Assembly: GCF_030818015.1 (NCBI RefSeq)
Contig: NZ_JAUSZX010000001.1
Location: 1,612,001-1,676,000, forward strand
DNA length: 64,000 bases
Reading direction: 5' to 3'
Source: Arthrobacter globiformis
GTDB lineage: Bacteria > Actinomycetota > Actinomycetes > Actinomycetales > Micrococcaceae
Each line of letters begins with the position of its first letter. Positions within the stretch are counted from its first letter, which is position 1. The translations under genes and the position numbers were made by a program. The notes beneath the pieces are model-generated. The model made no database searches, was not told the origin of the DNA, and saw nothing but the letters and a program-made list of their open reading frames with translations. Positions 28,816-38,100 of the stretch are shown one piece after another.

Positions 28816-28849
28816 TGAGTACTCAGAAAAACGAGTACATGATACTCGT
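28816..28849. promoter_or_regulatory. Pair of related palindromes, candidate operator
   Basis: TGAGTACTCA (28816-28825) is a perfect 10-base palindrome. ACGAGTA CATGA TACTCGT (28831-28849) is a perfect 7-base inverted repeat with a 5-base centre. Both are built from GAGTA/TACTC half-sites, which suggests one dimeric regulator binding twice. Confidence 0.5.
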
Positions 28850-28977
28850 GCCGCGGGCGCCGGTACGCGATTAACTATTAGTGGCAGCGGAAGCAGGGCT
28901 GATCTCCCCCCGAAGCTGCCACCAGATTTTTCCAGGTCTCGCACCAGATTTCCGGCCCTCGGGTCCGGGTAAGGCGG

Positions 28978-29035
28978 GGCCGGCGACGTCAGAGCCTTCT
29001 GAGACCGAGGCTCTCCCCCCAGCCGTCGCCGGTCC
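28978..29035. repeat. Nested inverted repeat (possible structured RNA or terminator)
   Basis: CCGGCGACG near the left end pairs with CGTCGCCGG (29024-29032), enclosing an inner AGAGCC/GGCTCT stem with a 12-base loop. The inner asymmetry (CCCCCCAGC on one side) makes it unlike a simple terminator. Confidence 0.5.
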
Positions 29036-29235
29036 TTAAAAGTAGCGGGTCCGCAACAAGTGAATATCCGACGGCGTGAATAGGGCGGCCCGCAGCGACG
29101 GGGGCCCTTTTGCGTGCGCCTCATCAGGTATCCCGGAACGTGCGCCCCGATCAGGCAGGCCGGCTCGTGCCCTGCTGCGCCCCAAACGTGCTGTGGGACA
29201 ATTGAGAGGTACCTCGAGGCACCCAAGGAGTCCCA

Positions 29236-30561
29236 TTGGCCGTAGTATCAACGCCAACCACGCTGACGCGTGCCCTTTCTGCGATGGACAATGCCGAGGT
29301 CCTGCGGATCCGCAACGACTTTCCCGTGCTGAATCAGACGGTCAACGGCCGCCCGCTCATCTATCTGGATTCCGGCGCAACTTCGCAGAATCCGCTGAGC
29401 GTAATCGAGGCGGAACAGGAATTTTATGAGCAGCGGAACGCTGCCGTGCACCGCGGTGCCCACCACCTTGCCGTGGAGGCCACCGAGGTGTTTGAGGATG
29501 CCCGGCAGACCGTCGCCGACTTTGTCGGGGCGGCCTATGAGGAGATCGTCTGGACCTCCAACGCCACCGAGGGCCTCAACGTCATCAGCTACGCTCTGTC
29601 GAACGCCTCACTGTGGGCAGCCCAGGGCCGCGGCGACGCCAAGCTGCGGGACCTCGCCCTGGGACCGGGCGATGAAATCGTGGTCACCGAAATGGAACAC
29701 CACGCAAACCTGATCCCGTGGCAGGAACTGGCCTACCGGACCGGTGCCACGCTGCGGCACATCCCGCTGGACGACGCCGGGGTGCTGCGCATGGATGAAG
29801 CGGCGGAAATCCTGGGGGAGCGCACCCGGCTGCTGGCGTTCACCCACGCCTCGAACGTGCTGGGGACCATCAACCCGGTCAGCGACCTCGTCGCCCTCGC
29901 CCGGCGGGCGGGCGCCCTCGTGGTGCTGGATGCCTGCCAGTCGGCACCGCACCTTGCCCTGGACGTCAAGCAGCTGGATGTCGACTTCGCCGTGTTTTCC
30001 GGCCACAAGATGCTGGGACCCACCGGCGTCGGAGTGCTTTACGGCAAGCAGGAGCTCCTGGACGTGCTCCCGCCGGTCCTGACCGGCGGTTCCATGATCA
30101 CCACAGTGACCATGGAACGCGCGGAGTACCTCCCCGCGCCGCAACGGTTCGAGGCCGGGACGCAGAAAATTTCGCAGGCAGTGGCCCTTGCCGCCGCGGT
30201 CAATTATCTGACGGAAACCGGCATCGACCGGGTGCACCGCTGGGAGTCCGAGCTGGGCCAGCGGATGGTGGCAGGCCTGGAAGCCATCGACGGCGTCCGT
30301 GTGCTGGGTCCGGCCGCCGGCCAGGACCGCATCGGCCTGGCGGCCTTTGACGTTGCCGGTGTCCACGCGCACGACGTCGGCCAGTTCCTTGATGCGCGCG
30401 GCATTGCGGTCCGCGTGGGCCACCATTGCGCGCAGCCGCTGCACCGTCGGCTGGGACTGACGGCCACCACCCGGGCCAGCGCCTACTTGTACAACACCAC
30501 CGACGACGTGGACGAATTCCTGGACGCAGTGTCCGGAGTCCGCGCCTACTTCCGGGCCTAG
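29236..30561 (+). CDS. sufS: Cysteine desulfurase SufS
   Basis: SufS is a PLP enzyme that takes sulfur from cysteine for Fe-S cluster assembly. The 441-residue group II desulfurase starts at TTG with AAGGAG 5 bases upstream. Visible: YLDSGATSQNP near residue 36, ATEGLNVISYAL near 112, THASNVLGTINPV near 205, the PLP lysine in FSGHKMLGPTG near 257, and the persulfide-forming Cys in GHHCAQPLH near 398. sufU follows 29 bases downstream; the SufBCD scaffold genes are not in this window. Confidence 0.95.
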   Translation: MAVVSTPTTLTRALSAMDNAEVLRIRNDFPVLNQTVNGRPLIYLDSGATSQNPLSVIEAEQEFYEQRNAAVHRGAHHLAVEATEVFEDARQTVADFVGAAYEEIVWTSNATEGLNVISYALSNASLWAAQGRGDAKLRDLALGPGDEIVVTEMEHHANLIPWQELAYRTGATLRHIPLDDAGVLRMDEAAEILGERTRLLAFTHASNVLGTINPVSDLVALARRAGALVVLDACQSAPHLALDVKQLDVDFAVFSGHKMLGPTGVGVLYGKQELLDVLPPVLTGGSMITTVTMERAEYLPAPQRFEAGTQKISQAVALAAAVNYLTETGIDRVHRWESELGQRMVAGLEAIDGVRVLGPAAGQDRIGLAAFDVAGVHAHDVGQFLDARGIAVRVGHHCAQPLHRRLGLTATTRASAYLYNTTDDVDEFLDAVSGVRAYFRA

Positions 30562-30590
30562 CCCCGGATCCCGACGACAGGTACTTGAGC

Positions 30591-31040
30591 ATGAGCCTCG
30601 ACCAGCTTTACCAGCAGATTATCCTTGACCACTCCAAGGCCCGGCACGGCAGCGGATTGGCCGCAACGGCTGTCCCGGACGGCGCGGCCACCGGTCAGTC
30701 TCACCAGCTCAACCCCGTGTGCGGCGACGAGGTCACCCTGCGCGTGGCCGTTGACCACGGCACGGTCACGCAGTTGGCGTGGGACGGGGCCGGCTGCTCG
30801 ATCTCCATGGCCTCCGCCTCCGTGCTGAGCGAGCTGGCCGAGGGCATGACCGTGGACGAACTCCGCTCGGTGATCGGGAACTTCCGCGAGGTCCTGCGGT
30901 CCCGGGGAAAAATCCCCGCCGACCCCGAAATCCTGGGCGATGCCGCTGCCTTCGAGGGTGTGGCCCGCTACGCTGCGAGGGTGAAGTGCGCCATGATCTC
31001 CTGGGTTGCGGCCGAGGATGCCCTGAACCAGGCAGCTTGA
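30591..31040 (+). CDS. sufU: SufU-type iron-sulfur assembly sulfurtransferase
   Basis: A 149-residue IscU-like protein. SufU of Gram-positive bacteria binds zinc and accepts persulfide sulfur from SufS. The conserved ligands are visible: Cys in NPVCGDEVTL near residue 43, Cys in DGAGCSISMAS near 68, and Cys in RVKCAMISW near 136, with the invariant Asp after the first Cys. The ATG at 30591 is selected on family length. It forms a two-gene operon with sufS. Confidence 0.93.
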   Translation: MSLDQLYQQIILDHSKARHGSGLAATAVPDGAATGQSHQLNPVCGDEVTLRVAVDHGTVTQLAWDGAGCSISMASASVLSELAEGMTVDELRSVIGNFREVLRSRGKIPADPEILGDAAAFEGVARYAARVKCAMISWVAAEDALNQAA

Positions 31041-31083
31041 CCGCACCTTTTTAGCCGTCCTGCCCGGACCTGGCGGTCCTGAA

Positions 31084-32472
31084 CTAGCCGTCCTGTTCGG
31101 ACCGTTCGAAGACATCCGGCACGCCGTCGCCGTCGTCGTCCCGCGCCTCCATCTCTTCCACGCGCCGGTAGTGCCTGTTGCGGGCCTTAAGCACGACGGC
31201 GGCCAGCGCCGCGGCGGTCAGTGAACCGGCCAGGATGGCCACCTTTGCGTGGTCGTCCCGGGCTGAGCCCGAGCCGAAACTCAGTTCGGCGATCAGCAGC
31301 GAGACCGTGAAGCCTACGCCCGCCAGGAGGGACAGTCCGGCGACGTCGACCCACTTCAGGCCGTCGTCGAGCTGCGCGCGGGTGGTTTTCGTGACCAGGA
31401 GTGTTGCCCCGAAGACGCCAAGGGCCTTGCCCACGATCAGTGCTGCCACGATGCCCACGGCCACGGGGTCGGCCAGGGTGGACGTCAGGCCGGAGGCGCC
31501 GCCGAGCGCAACGCCCGCCGAGAAGAACGCGAAGACAGGCACCGCAAAACCTGCAGACAGTGGCCGGAGCAGGTGTTCCAGGCGTTCGGCCATGCCGGTG
31601 CCGCCGCCGTCGGAAGTCATGCCGTCGTCATTGATGTCGCCGGTGGTGCTCCCCGGGTGGCGGAGGTCCCGCCGCGAGGCAGCCACCGGAACGGTGAAGC
31701 CGAGCAGGACGCCGGCCACCGTGGCATGGATGCCGGACGCGTGCACCAGGCCCCACGTGGCCGCCGCCAGCGGCAGGAGCAGGTACCAGTGGGTGACCCG
31801 CTTCTGCACCAGCCAGGCGAAGAGTGCCAGCGGGACCAGGGCGGCGAGCAGCAGGGCCGGCTGGAGCCCGGTGGAGTAGAAGAATGCAATGATCCCGATG
31901 GCGATCAGGTCATCCACCACGGCGAGGGTGAGCAGGAATGTCCTCAGCGCCGCCGGGAGGTGGGTATTGATGACGGCGAGCACTGCCAGCGCGAATGCTA
32001 TGTCGGTGGCGGTGGGGATCGCCCAGCCCCTCAGGGCCTCGGCCCCCTGGCTCCAGACGATGACGGAGTAGATGATGGCCGGCGCGGCAACGCCGCCTAC
32101 TGCCGCCGTTACCGGGACGACCGCCCGGGACGGCTGGCGCAGGTCGCCGGAGACAAACTCGCGCTTAAGTTCCAGGCCGGCAATGAAGAAGAACAGTGCG
32201 AGCAGTCCGTCGGAAGCCCAGTGCCCCAGGCTCAGCTGCAGGTGCCAGGGCTCGTAGCCAACCTTGAAGTCGCGCAATCCAAAGTAGGCGTTCGCGGCTG
32301 GGGAGTTGGCCCAGACCAGGGCGGCAGCAGTGGCGACCAGGAGGAGCGCGCCGCCGACTGTCTCCGTCCGGAGGATCGCGGCAATGCGGAGGTACTCGGG
32401 GTAGGTGGAGCGGCTGAATACGCGGAATTGCCGGGAGGGAAATTTACGGGACGGGAGGGACGGCTTGGTCAT
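31084..32472 (-). CDS. nhaA: Na+/H+ antiporter NhaA
   Basis: NhaA expels Na+ in exchange for protons to control cytoplasmic pH and sodium. The 462-residue protein has about 12 transmembrane segments. It contains [17 protein letters not shown] near residue 113, [13 protein letters not shown] with the ion-binding Asp near 158, and [15 protein letters not shown] near 189 with the second Asp pair. A charged loop of about 30 residues rich in Asp and Gly interrupts the middle, and the C-terminal tail of about 40 residues is hydrophilic and acidic. The ATG follows GGAGCTCC. It converges with sufU. Confidence 0.94.
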   Translation of the reverse strand: MTKPSLPSRKFPSRQFRVFSRSTYPEYLRIAAILRTETVGGALLLVATAAALVWANSPAANAYFGLRDFKVGYEPWHLQLSLGHWASDGLLALFFFIAGLELKREFVSGDLRQPSRAVVPVTAAVGGVAAPAIIYSVIVWSQGAEALRGWAIPTATDIAFALAVLAVINTHLPAALRTFLLTLAVVDDLIAIGIIAFFYSTGLQPALLLAALVPLALFAWLVQKRVTHWYLLLPLAAATWGLVHASGIHATVAGVLLGFTVPVAASRRDLRHPGSTTGDINDDGMTSDGGGTGMAERLEHLLRPLSAGFAVPVFAFFSAGVALGGASGLTSTLADPVAVGIVAALIVGKALGVFGATLLVTKTTRAQLDDGLKWVDVAGLSLLAGVGFTVSLLIAELSFGSGSARDDHAKVAILAGSLTAAALAAVVLKARNRHYRRVEEMEARDDDGDGVPDVFERSEQDG

Positions 32473-32571
32473 TGGAGCTCCTCGAGGGATCGGCTAACGT
32501 CTTGCCGACCAGACTTCCCGGCGCACCATGTGTACCCAGCTTATCTGACGTGCGAAAGTCCGCCGAGGCCT

Positions 32572-32614
32572 TCTGGTTGAGCGGATCGAAACCCTTTCGA
32601 CCCGCTCAACCAGA
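32572..32614. repeat. REP-like extragenic palindrome (GGTTGAGCGG...TCGAAA)
   Basis: Arms of 20 bases (32572-32591 and 32595-32614) with one mismatch surround the loop CCC. The unit GGTTGAGC...TCGAAACC resembles a palindromic motif I recall as scattered through Micrococcales genomes. It lies between nhaA and the small membrane gene and could also terminate the latter. Confidence 0.6.
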
Positions 32615-32661
32615 CCACCCCGATGCAGGGAGGCCTGCCGGAGCCGGTTAGCCCGCGCCGC

Positions 32662-32883
32662 TCAGCCGACGAGCGCCGCGATTCCGATGGCGGCCGTGGC
32701 GGCACCCAACACCATGGATACCGTTACCAGGACCACGTGGACGGTGAGGAACTTCGTGGCCTTGCCAGCGCCGTCCCGTGCCCGCGGGTCCTTCATGACG
32801 CGGCGCAGGAATTGCGGCCACACCACCAGGGACCACACGCCCGAAACGATCAGGACCAGGGCAAGGAAGGCTGGGACGTCCAC
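32662..32883 (-). CDS. Small membrane protein, SCO4848-like
   Basis: A 73-residue protein with two hydrophobic helices, about residues 5-25 (FLALVLIVSGVWSLVVWPQF) and 48-72, joined by a basic linker (RRVMKDPRARDGAGKATK). This fits the SCO4848 family of short actinobacterial membrane proteins of unknown function. It follows the DUF2505 gene by 4 bases and is likely in its operon. Confidence 0.75.
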   Translation of the reverse strand: MDVPAFLALVLIVSGVWSLVVWPQFLRRVMKDPRARDGAGKATKFLTVHVVLVTVSMVLGAATAAIGIAALVG

Positions 32884-32887
32884 AGGA

Positions 32888-33385
32888 CTAGTGGCTTTCG
32901 AGCCAGGCCTGGGCCTGCTGCGACTGGATGTTCAGCGCCTTGCCCACCATGGGCTCGGCGGCGTCGGCGATCTTGCCGCCCAGGAACGGCACGGAGGACG
33001 TGACGTTGCCTTCGAGTTCAACCCGCGTGCTGCCGCCGTCAGCAACGAGACGCTGGACCGCGGACACGTCGATCGGCGCGCCGGCGATCTTCAGGGAGAT
33101 GGTGCTCTGGCGCGAACCGTCGGCTGCCGGAGCTTCCCAGTTTTCCACCTGGGTCACCTTGAGGCTCTCGCCGACGAACTTGCGGGCGATTTCCGGCAGA
33201 CGCGTCGTGGGGAGGGTGCGCACGGACGTCGTGCTGAACTCTCCGGCAATGTCGCCCACCACGGTGAAGGACTCGAGGCTGCCGCCGACGTATTCGCTGG
33301 TGTGGCGCTGGAAGTCCTCGTTCGTGAAGACTGCGGTGACGCTGTCGACGCCGTGGGGAAGGGTGGTGGATGCACTCAGTGCCAT
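32888..33385 (-). CDS. DUF2505 domain-containing protein
   Basis: A 165-residue protein beginning MALSASTTLPHGVDSVTAVF, matching the DUF2505 (SRPBCC/polyketide-cyclase-like) pattern of actinobacteria. There is no signal peptide or membrane segment. It may bind a hydrophobic ligand by fold analogy, but the function is unknown. CGGAGG lies 6 bases before the ATG. A TAGGAT -10 on the minus strand near 33430 would give a leader of about 40 bases. The SCO4848-like gene follows. Confidence 0.8.
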   Translation of the reverse strand: MALSASTTLPHGVDSVTAVFTNEDFQRHTSEYVGGSLESFTVVGDIAGEFSTTSVRTLPTTRLPEIARKFVGESLKVTQVENWEAPAADGSRQSTISLKIAGAPIDVSAVQRLVADGGSTRVELEGNVTSSVPFLGGKIADAAEPMVGKALNIQSQQAQAWLESH

Positions 33386-33432
33386 AGATCCTCCGTCGTT
33401 GTGGGGTCAGAACGCTTTTTGCTCACCACATC

Positions 33433-34992
33433 CTACGGGGTGGCGGCGGACTCTTCCGCACCGGCCACCTTCCGGGCTGCCGCGGTAATGTTGCGGGACA
33501 TGGCCGGGAAGATGATGCTGTGGAACGGAAGAACGGCCAGCCAGTAGAGCCGCCCGCTGAGTCCTTTGGGAAAGAAAATCGCCCGCTGGCGGTAGCGGCT
33601 TCCGCCGCCCTCAGGCTCCACGCAGAGCTCCAGCCAGGCGCGTCCCGGGGCGCGCATTTCTGCCCGCAGACGGAGCAGGCGGCCGCGCTCGATCCGTTCC
33701 ACGCGCCACCAGTCCACCACCTCACCGGCCACCAGATGGTGCGGATGCCGGCGTCCGCGGAGCAGGCCCGCTCCGCCCGAGAGCTTGTCCAGCAAGCCGC
33801 GGACGCTCCAGGCCAGCGGGAGCGAGTACCAGCCGTTGCGGCCGCCGATCCCCTCGATGATCGTCCACACGTGCGACGGGTCAACGTCGCTGGGAAAGGT
33901 CCGCTCGTCGACATACACCCTGTGCCCGGCCCAGCCGGGGTCGCTCGGCAGCGGGTCGGCATCGGCGCCGGCGTTGGCCCAAGTCGTTTCCACCTGGCCG
34001 TCGCGTTCCTTGCCGAGCGCCAAGGCCACGGCCCTGCGGTAGCCGGTCAGCCCGCCGTCGGGCTGTTTGATGTAGTTATCGATGTCGTGTTCGGCCGAGA
34101 CCGCATCGTGCTGCAGGGACTGGACCAGCGGCACGGACATGGACAGCGGAATCGGGGTCACCAGGGCAACCCACAATCCGGCCAGCCTGGGTGCCGGCAC
34201 TGGCAGCGCCAGGACCGGGCGCGGCGGCAGGCCCGCCTCGGCCGCGTACTCCTTCATCATGCCGGCGTACGTCAGGACGTCCCGGGAACCGATGTCGAAG
34301 GTGCGGTTGAGTGGTTCCACCAGAGACGCGGCCCCGACGAGGTAGTAGAGCACGTCCCGGACGGCGATGGCTTCGATCCGGTTGCGGACCCAGCTGGGCG
34401 CCGGCATGAGGGGCAGGGTTTCGGCGAGGTGGCGGATCATTTCGAACGACGCCGAGCCGGAGCCGATGACCACCCCGGCCTGGAACACGATGGCATCCAC
34501 CGGGCCGGAGAGAAATACTTCGCCCACCGCCTCGCGGGAGCGCATGTGCATTGACAGTGCAGTGTTGCGTGGGTGCAGTCCGCCCAAATAGACGATCCGC
34601 CGGACGGAGGCAGCCGCGGCGGCACCGGCCACAAGCCCGGCCATGACCTTTTCCTTGGCCTCAAAACCGGAGCCCGCTGCCATGGAATGGACCAGGTAAT
34701 AGAGGACGTCGACCCCCTGCAGGGCCTCCTCCAGCGCCGCGGAGTCGCCGAGGCTGCTGCGGACCAGCTCCACGTCGTCGAACCACGGCACGCCGGCGAT
34801 CTTCTCCGGGGACCTAACGAGCACCTTGACGCGGTGGCCAGCGTCCAGCAGCCGGGGGACCAGCCGCCCGCCGATGTACCCCGTGGCGCCCGTGACAAGC
34901 ACCGTCCGGGCGTCGGGGCTGCTGCCGGCTCCTGCCGCGCCGCCGGTGCTGCTGTCATTTCCGCTGCTGTCATTTCCGGTCTGGTCGCTCAC
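33433..34992 (-). CDS. NAD(P)H-binding epimerase-like protein with DUF2867 domain
   Basis: A 519-residue two-domain protein. The first 300 residues form an atypical SDR: NAD(P)-binding TGATGYIGGRLVPRLLDAGH near residue 34, followed by YYLVHSM, which replaces the classical YxxxK. The C-terminal 170 residues (from about DERTFPSDVDPSHVWTIIEG) fit DUF2867, with a terminal hydrophobic helix near LYWLAVLPFHSIIFPAM. A Ser/Gly/Ala linker forms the N-terminus. Start GTG with AAGGAGA 6 bases upstream. Role unknown; possibly a redox or lipid-related enzyme. Confidence 0.8.
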   Translation of the reverse strand: MSDQTGNDSSGNDSSTGGAAGAGSSPDARTVLVTGATGYIGGRLVPRLLDAGHRVKVLVRSPEKIAGVPWFDDVELVRSSLGDSAALEEALQGVDVLYYLVHSMAAGSGFEAKEKVMAGLVAGAAAAASVRRIVYLGGLHPRNTALSMHMRSREAVGEVFLSGPVDAIVFQAGVVIGSGSASFEMIRHLAETLPLMPAPSWVRNRIEAIAVRDVLYYLVGAASLVEPLNRTFDIGSRDVLTYAGMMKEYAAEAGLPPRPVLALPVPAPRLAGLWVALVTPIPLSMSVPLVQSLQHDAVSAEHDIDNYIKQPDGGLTGYRRAVALALGKERDGQVETTWANAGADADPLPSDPGWAGHRVYVDERTFPSDVDPSHVWTIIEGIGGRNGWYSLPLAWSVRGLLDKLSGGAGLLRGRRHPHHLVAGEVVDWWRVERIERGRLLRLRAEMRAPGRAWLELCVEPEGGGSRYRQRAIFFPKGLSGRLYWLAVLPFHSIIFPAMSRNITAAARKVAGAEESAATP

Positions 34993-35197
34993 GGGAGTCT
35001 CCTTGGGGGCGGCGGCATTGCTGTGCTGATCTTCAGGCTGTGCTGAACCTCACCTGCTCAGCAAGCTTAGCAATGCGGTATCCGGAGCCCGGATGCCGCC
35101 GGCGCGCCCTCAGGGGTAGGCTGGAAGCCCCGGCATTCGCAAGAATCTCGGCTTTTCGTGTTGCCTGCGTTCGAATGAGATTCCAGGAGATCCTGCC

Positions 35198-38100
35198 ATG
35201 AGCCCCAGCGGCCAGCGCCCCAAAGGCCAGCCCTCCACTGGCCTGCCCTCAGGCCAGTCCCTCAACGGACTGCCCCTCAACGGCCTGCGCCGCGTCCTTT
35301 CTACGGACAGGACGTTCGCCCGCGTGCAGGCCGAGGCGGGCAGGAGCTTCAGCGTCCGCAGCGAGGACTACCAGATCAGCGCCCCGGCAGGACTGCGGCC
35401 CGTGCTCCTGGCGGAGATGGCGGACGGCCTGCTGAACGCTGCGGAAAATGGGAGCTCCGCCGCTGACCATGCCGCGCCGGGTGTTGTCCTGGCCGTCACC
35501 GCCACGGGACGCGAGGCCGAGGACCTTGCCGCCGCGCTCCGTGCCTACTTGCCCGCCGACGCCGTGGCCGAGTTCCCCAGCTGGGAAACCCTCCCGCACG
35601 AGCGGCTTTCCCCCCGCTCGGACACGGTGGGCCGCCGGCTGTCGGTCCTGCGACGCCTGGCGCATCCGGAAACCGCAGCGGCGGGACCACTCCGGGTGGT
35701 CGTGGCCCCGGTCCGCGCCGTGCTCCAGCCGATCGTGGCCGGTCTGGGGGAACTGGTTCCGGTGACCCTGAAGGTCGGCCAGGAGGCCCCCTTCAGCAGT
35801 GTCGTCAAGAACCTCGCAGACGCCGCCTACGCCCGCGTCGACATGGTGACCCGCCGTGGCGAGTTCGCCGTCCGCGGCGGCATGCTCGATGTCTTCCCGC
35901 CCACCGAGGACCACCCCATCCGGGTGGAATTCTTCGGCGACGAGGTGGACCAGATGCGCTGGTTCGCCGTCGCCGACCAGCGCTCGCTGTCCTCGCCCGG
36001 CCTGCACCATCCCACCGAACTCCACGCCCCGCCCTGCCGCGAAATCCTCATCACCCCGTCGGTCATGTCCAGGGCCGCGACGCTGAAGTCCCAGCTGCCC
36101 GCTGCTGCCGACATGCTGGAGAAGATCGCCGGCGGCATTGCCGTGGAAGGCATGGAATCCCTGGCGCCTGTCCTGGTGGACGCCATGGTCCCGTTCATGG
36201 AACAGCTGCCAGAGGGTTCCATCTCGGTGGTCATTGAACCGGAGAAGGTCCGCACGCGCGCGCACGACCTCGCGGCCACTAACGAGGAGTTCCTGGAAGC
36301 CGCGTGGTCCACGGCCTCCGACGGCGGAACTGCCCCGCTCGACCTCAGTTCGCAGGCCTCGGCCGCCCTGCATTCCGCCAGCTTCCGGTCGCTGGCCGAG
36401 ACCCGATCGGCGGCCCTCGGGCACGAGGTGTCCTGGTGGTCCATCACGTCGCTCGCCACCGATGAGGAACTGACACCGGACATCGACGTGCTCAACCTCC
36501 ACGCCCGCGAACCGCGCGGTTACCAGGGCGACGTGGCGGAAATGATGGACTTCATTGGCTCGCACGTGCGGGACCAGTGGCGGATCGTGGTGGCCACCGA
36601 AGGCCCGGGCCCGGCGCAGCGCCTGGCTGAACTGTTCCACGACGCCGACATCCCCTGCTCCCGGGTGGACACACTGGACCACGAACCCCAGGCAGGGATC
36701 ATCGAGGTGACTACCGCCGCCGTCGGACGCGGTTTTGTCCTGGACGGACTGAAACTCGGTCTCCTGACCGAGGCCGACCTGCTGGGCCGCACCTCCGCAG
36801 GCTCCACGAAGGACATGCGCCGCATGCCGTCCAAGCGGCGGAACGCCGTGGATCCGCTGCAGCTGGTGGCCGGGGACCATGTGGTGCACGAGCAGCACGG
36901 CATCGGCCGGTTCGTGGAGCTCATCCAGCGCAAGGTGGCAGGGGGCGGGGACGGCGTGCGCGAGTACCTGGTGCTGGAGTATGCGCCGTCGAAACGCGGG
37001 GCGCCGGGGGACAGGCTGTTTGTGCCCACCGACCAGCTGGACCAGGTGACCCGCTACGTCGGCGGCGACACCCCTGTGCTCAGCAAGATGGGCGGCGCGG
37101 ACTGGGCCAGCACCAAGTCCAAGGCGCGCCGGGCGGTCAAGGAGATCGCCGGCGAGCTCATCCGGCTCTACTCGGCCCGGATGGCGTCGCGCGGCCATGC
37201 CTTCGCGCCGGACACACCGTGGCAGCGCGAGCTGGAGGAGGCCTTCCCGTACGTGGAGACCCCGGACCAGCTCACCACCATCAACGAGGTCAAAGCCGAC
37301 ATGGAGCGTGAGATCCCCATGGACCGGCTGGTCTCCGGCGACGTCGGCTACGGCAAGACCGAGATCGCCGTCCGCGCCGCCTTCAAGGCCGTGCAGGACG
37401 GCAAACAGGTGGCGGTGCTAGTGCCCACCACCCTGCTCGCGCAGCAGCACTACGAGACGTTCACCGAGCGGTTCTCCGGGTTCCCCCTGCGCGTGAAGCC
37501 GCTGTCCAGGTTCCAGGCGTCCAAGGAAGCCAAGGAAACCGCCGAGGGCGTGAAGAACGGCTCCGTGGACGTGGTGATCGGCACGCACCGGCTGCTGTCC
37601 AAGGACTTTGAGTTCAAGGACCTGGGCCTGGTGATCGTGGACGAGGAGCAGCGCTTCGGCGTCGAGCACAAGGAAGCGCTGAAGAAGATGCGCACCAACG
37701 TGGACGTCCTGGCCATGAGCGCCACCCCGATCCCGCGTACGCTTGAAATGTCGCTGACCGGCATCCGCGAAACGTCCACCCTGGCCACCCCGCCGGAGGA
37801 ACGCCATCCGGTGCTCACCTATGTGGGGCCGTACACGGACAAGCAGACCTCCGCCGCCATCCGCCGCGAGCTGATGCGCGAGGGACAGGTCTTCTTCGTG
37901 CACAACCGCGTTTCCACAATCGAAAAGACCGCAGCCAGAATTCGCGACCTCGTCCCCGAAGCCAGGGTCGAGGTGGCACACGGCAAGATGTCTGAGAGCC
38001 GGCTGGAGCAGATCATCGTCGACTTCTGGGAGAAGCGCTTCGACGTCCTGGTGTGCACCACCATCATCGAAACCGGCCTGGACATCTCCAACGCCAACAC

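Larger units (their letters stand above)
28726..29235. other. 510-base intergenic region with palindromes and a long hairpin
   Basis: No credible ORF is present. It carries two related palindromes (28816-28825 and 28831-28849), a long inverted-repeat structure (28978-29035), and near its end the sufS upstream region with AAGGAG at 29225-29230. Some stretches are AT-richer than the neighbours (for example around 28741-28747 and 28870-28880). Confidence 0.5.

Noticed and set aside
35117..35122. TAGGCT before mfd as another leaderless promoter
   Set aside because: It lies about 75 bases before the ATG, and CAGGAGATCC gives a normal ribosome-binding site, so mfd has a leader.
35249..37198. Minus-strand frame of 649 codons
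   Set aside because: Antisense shadow of mfd; His/Gly/Arg-rich and without homology signatures.
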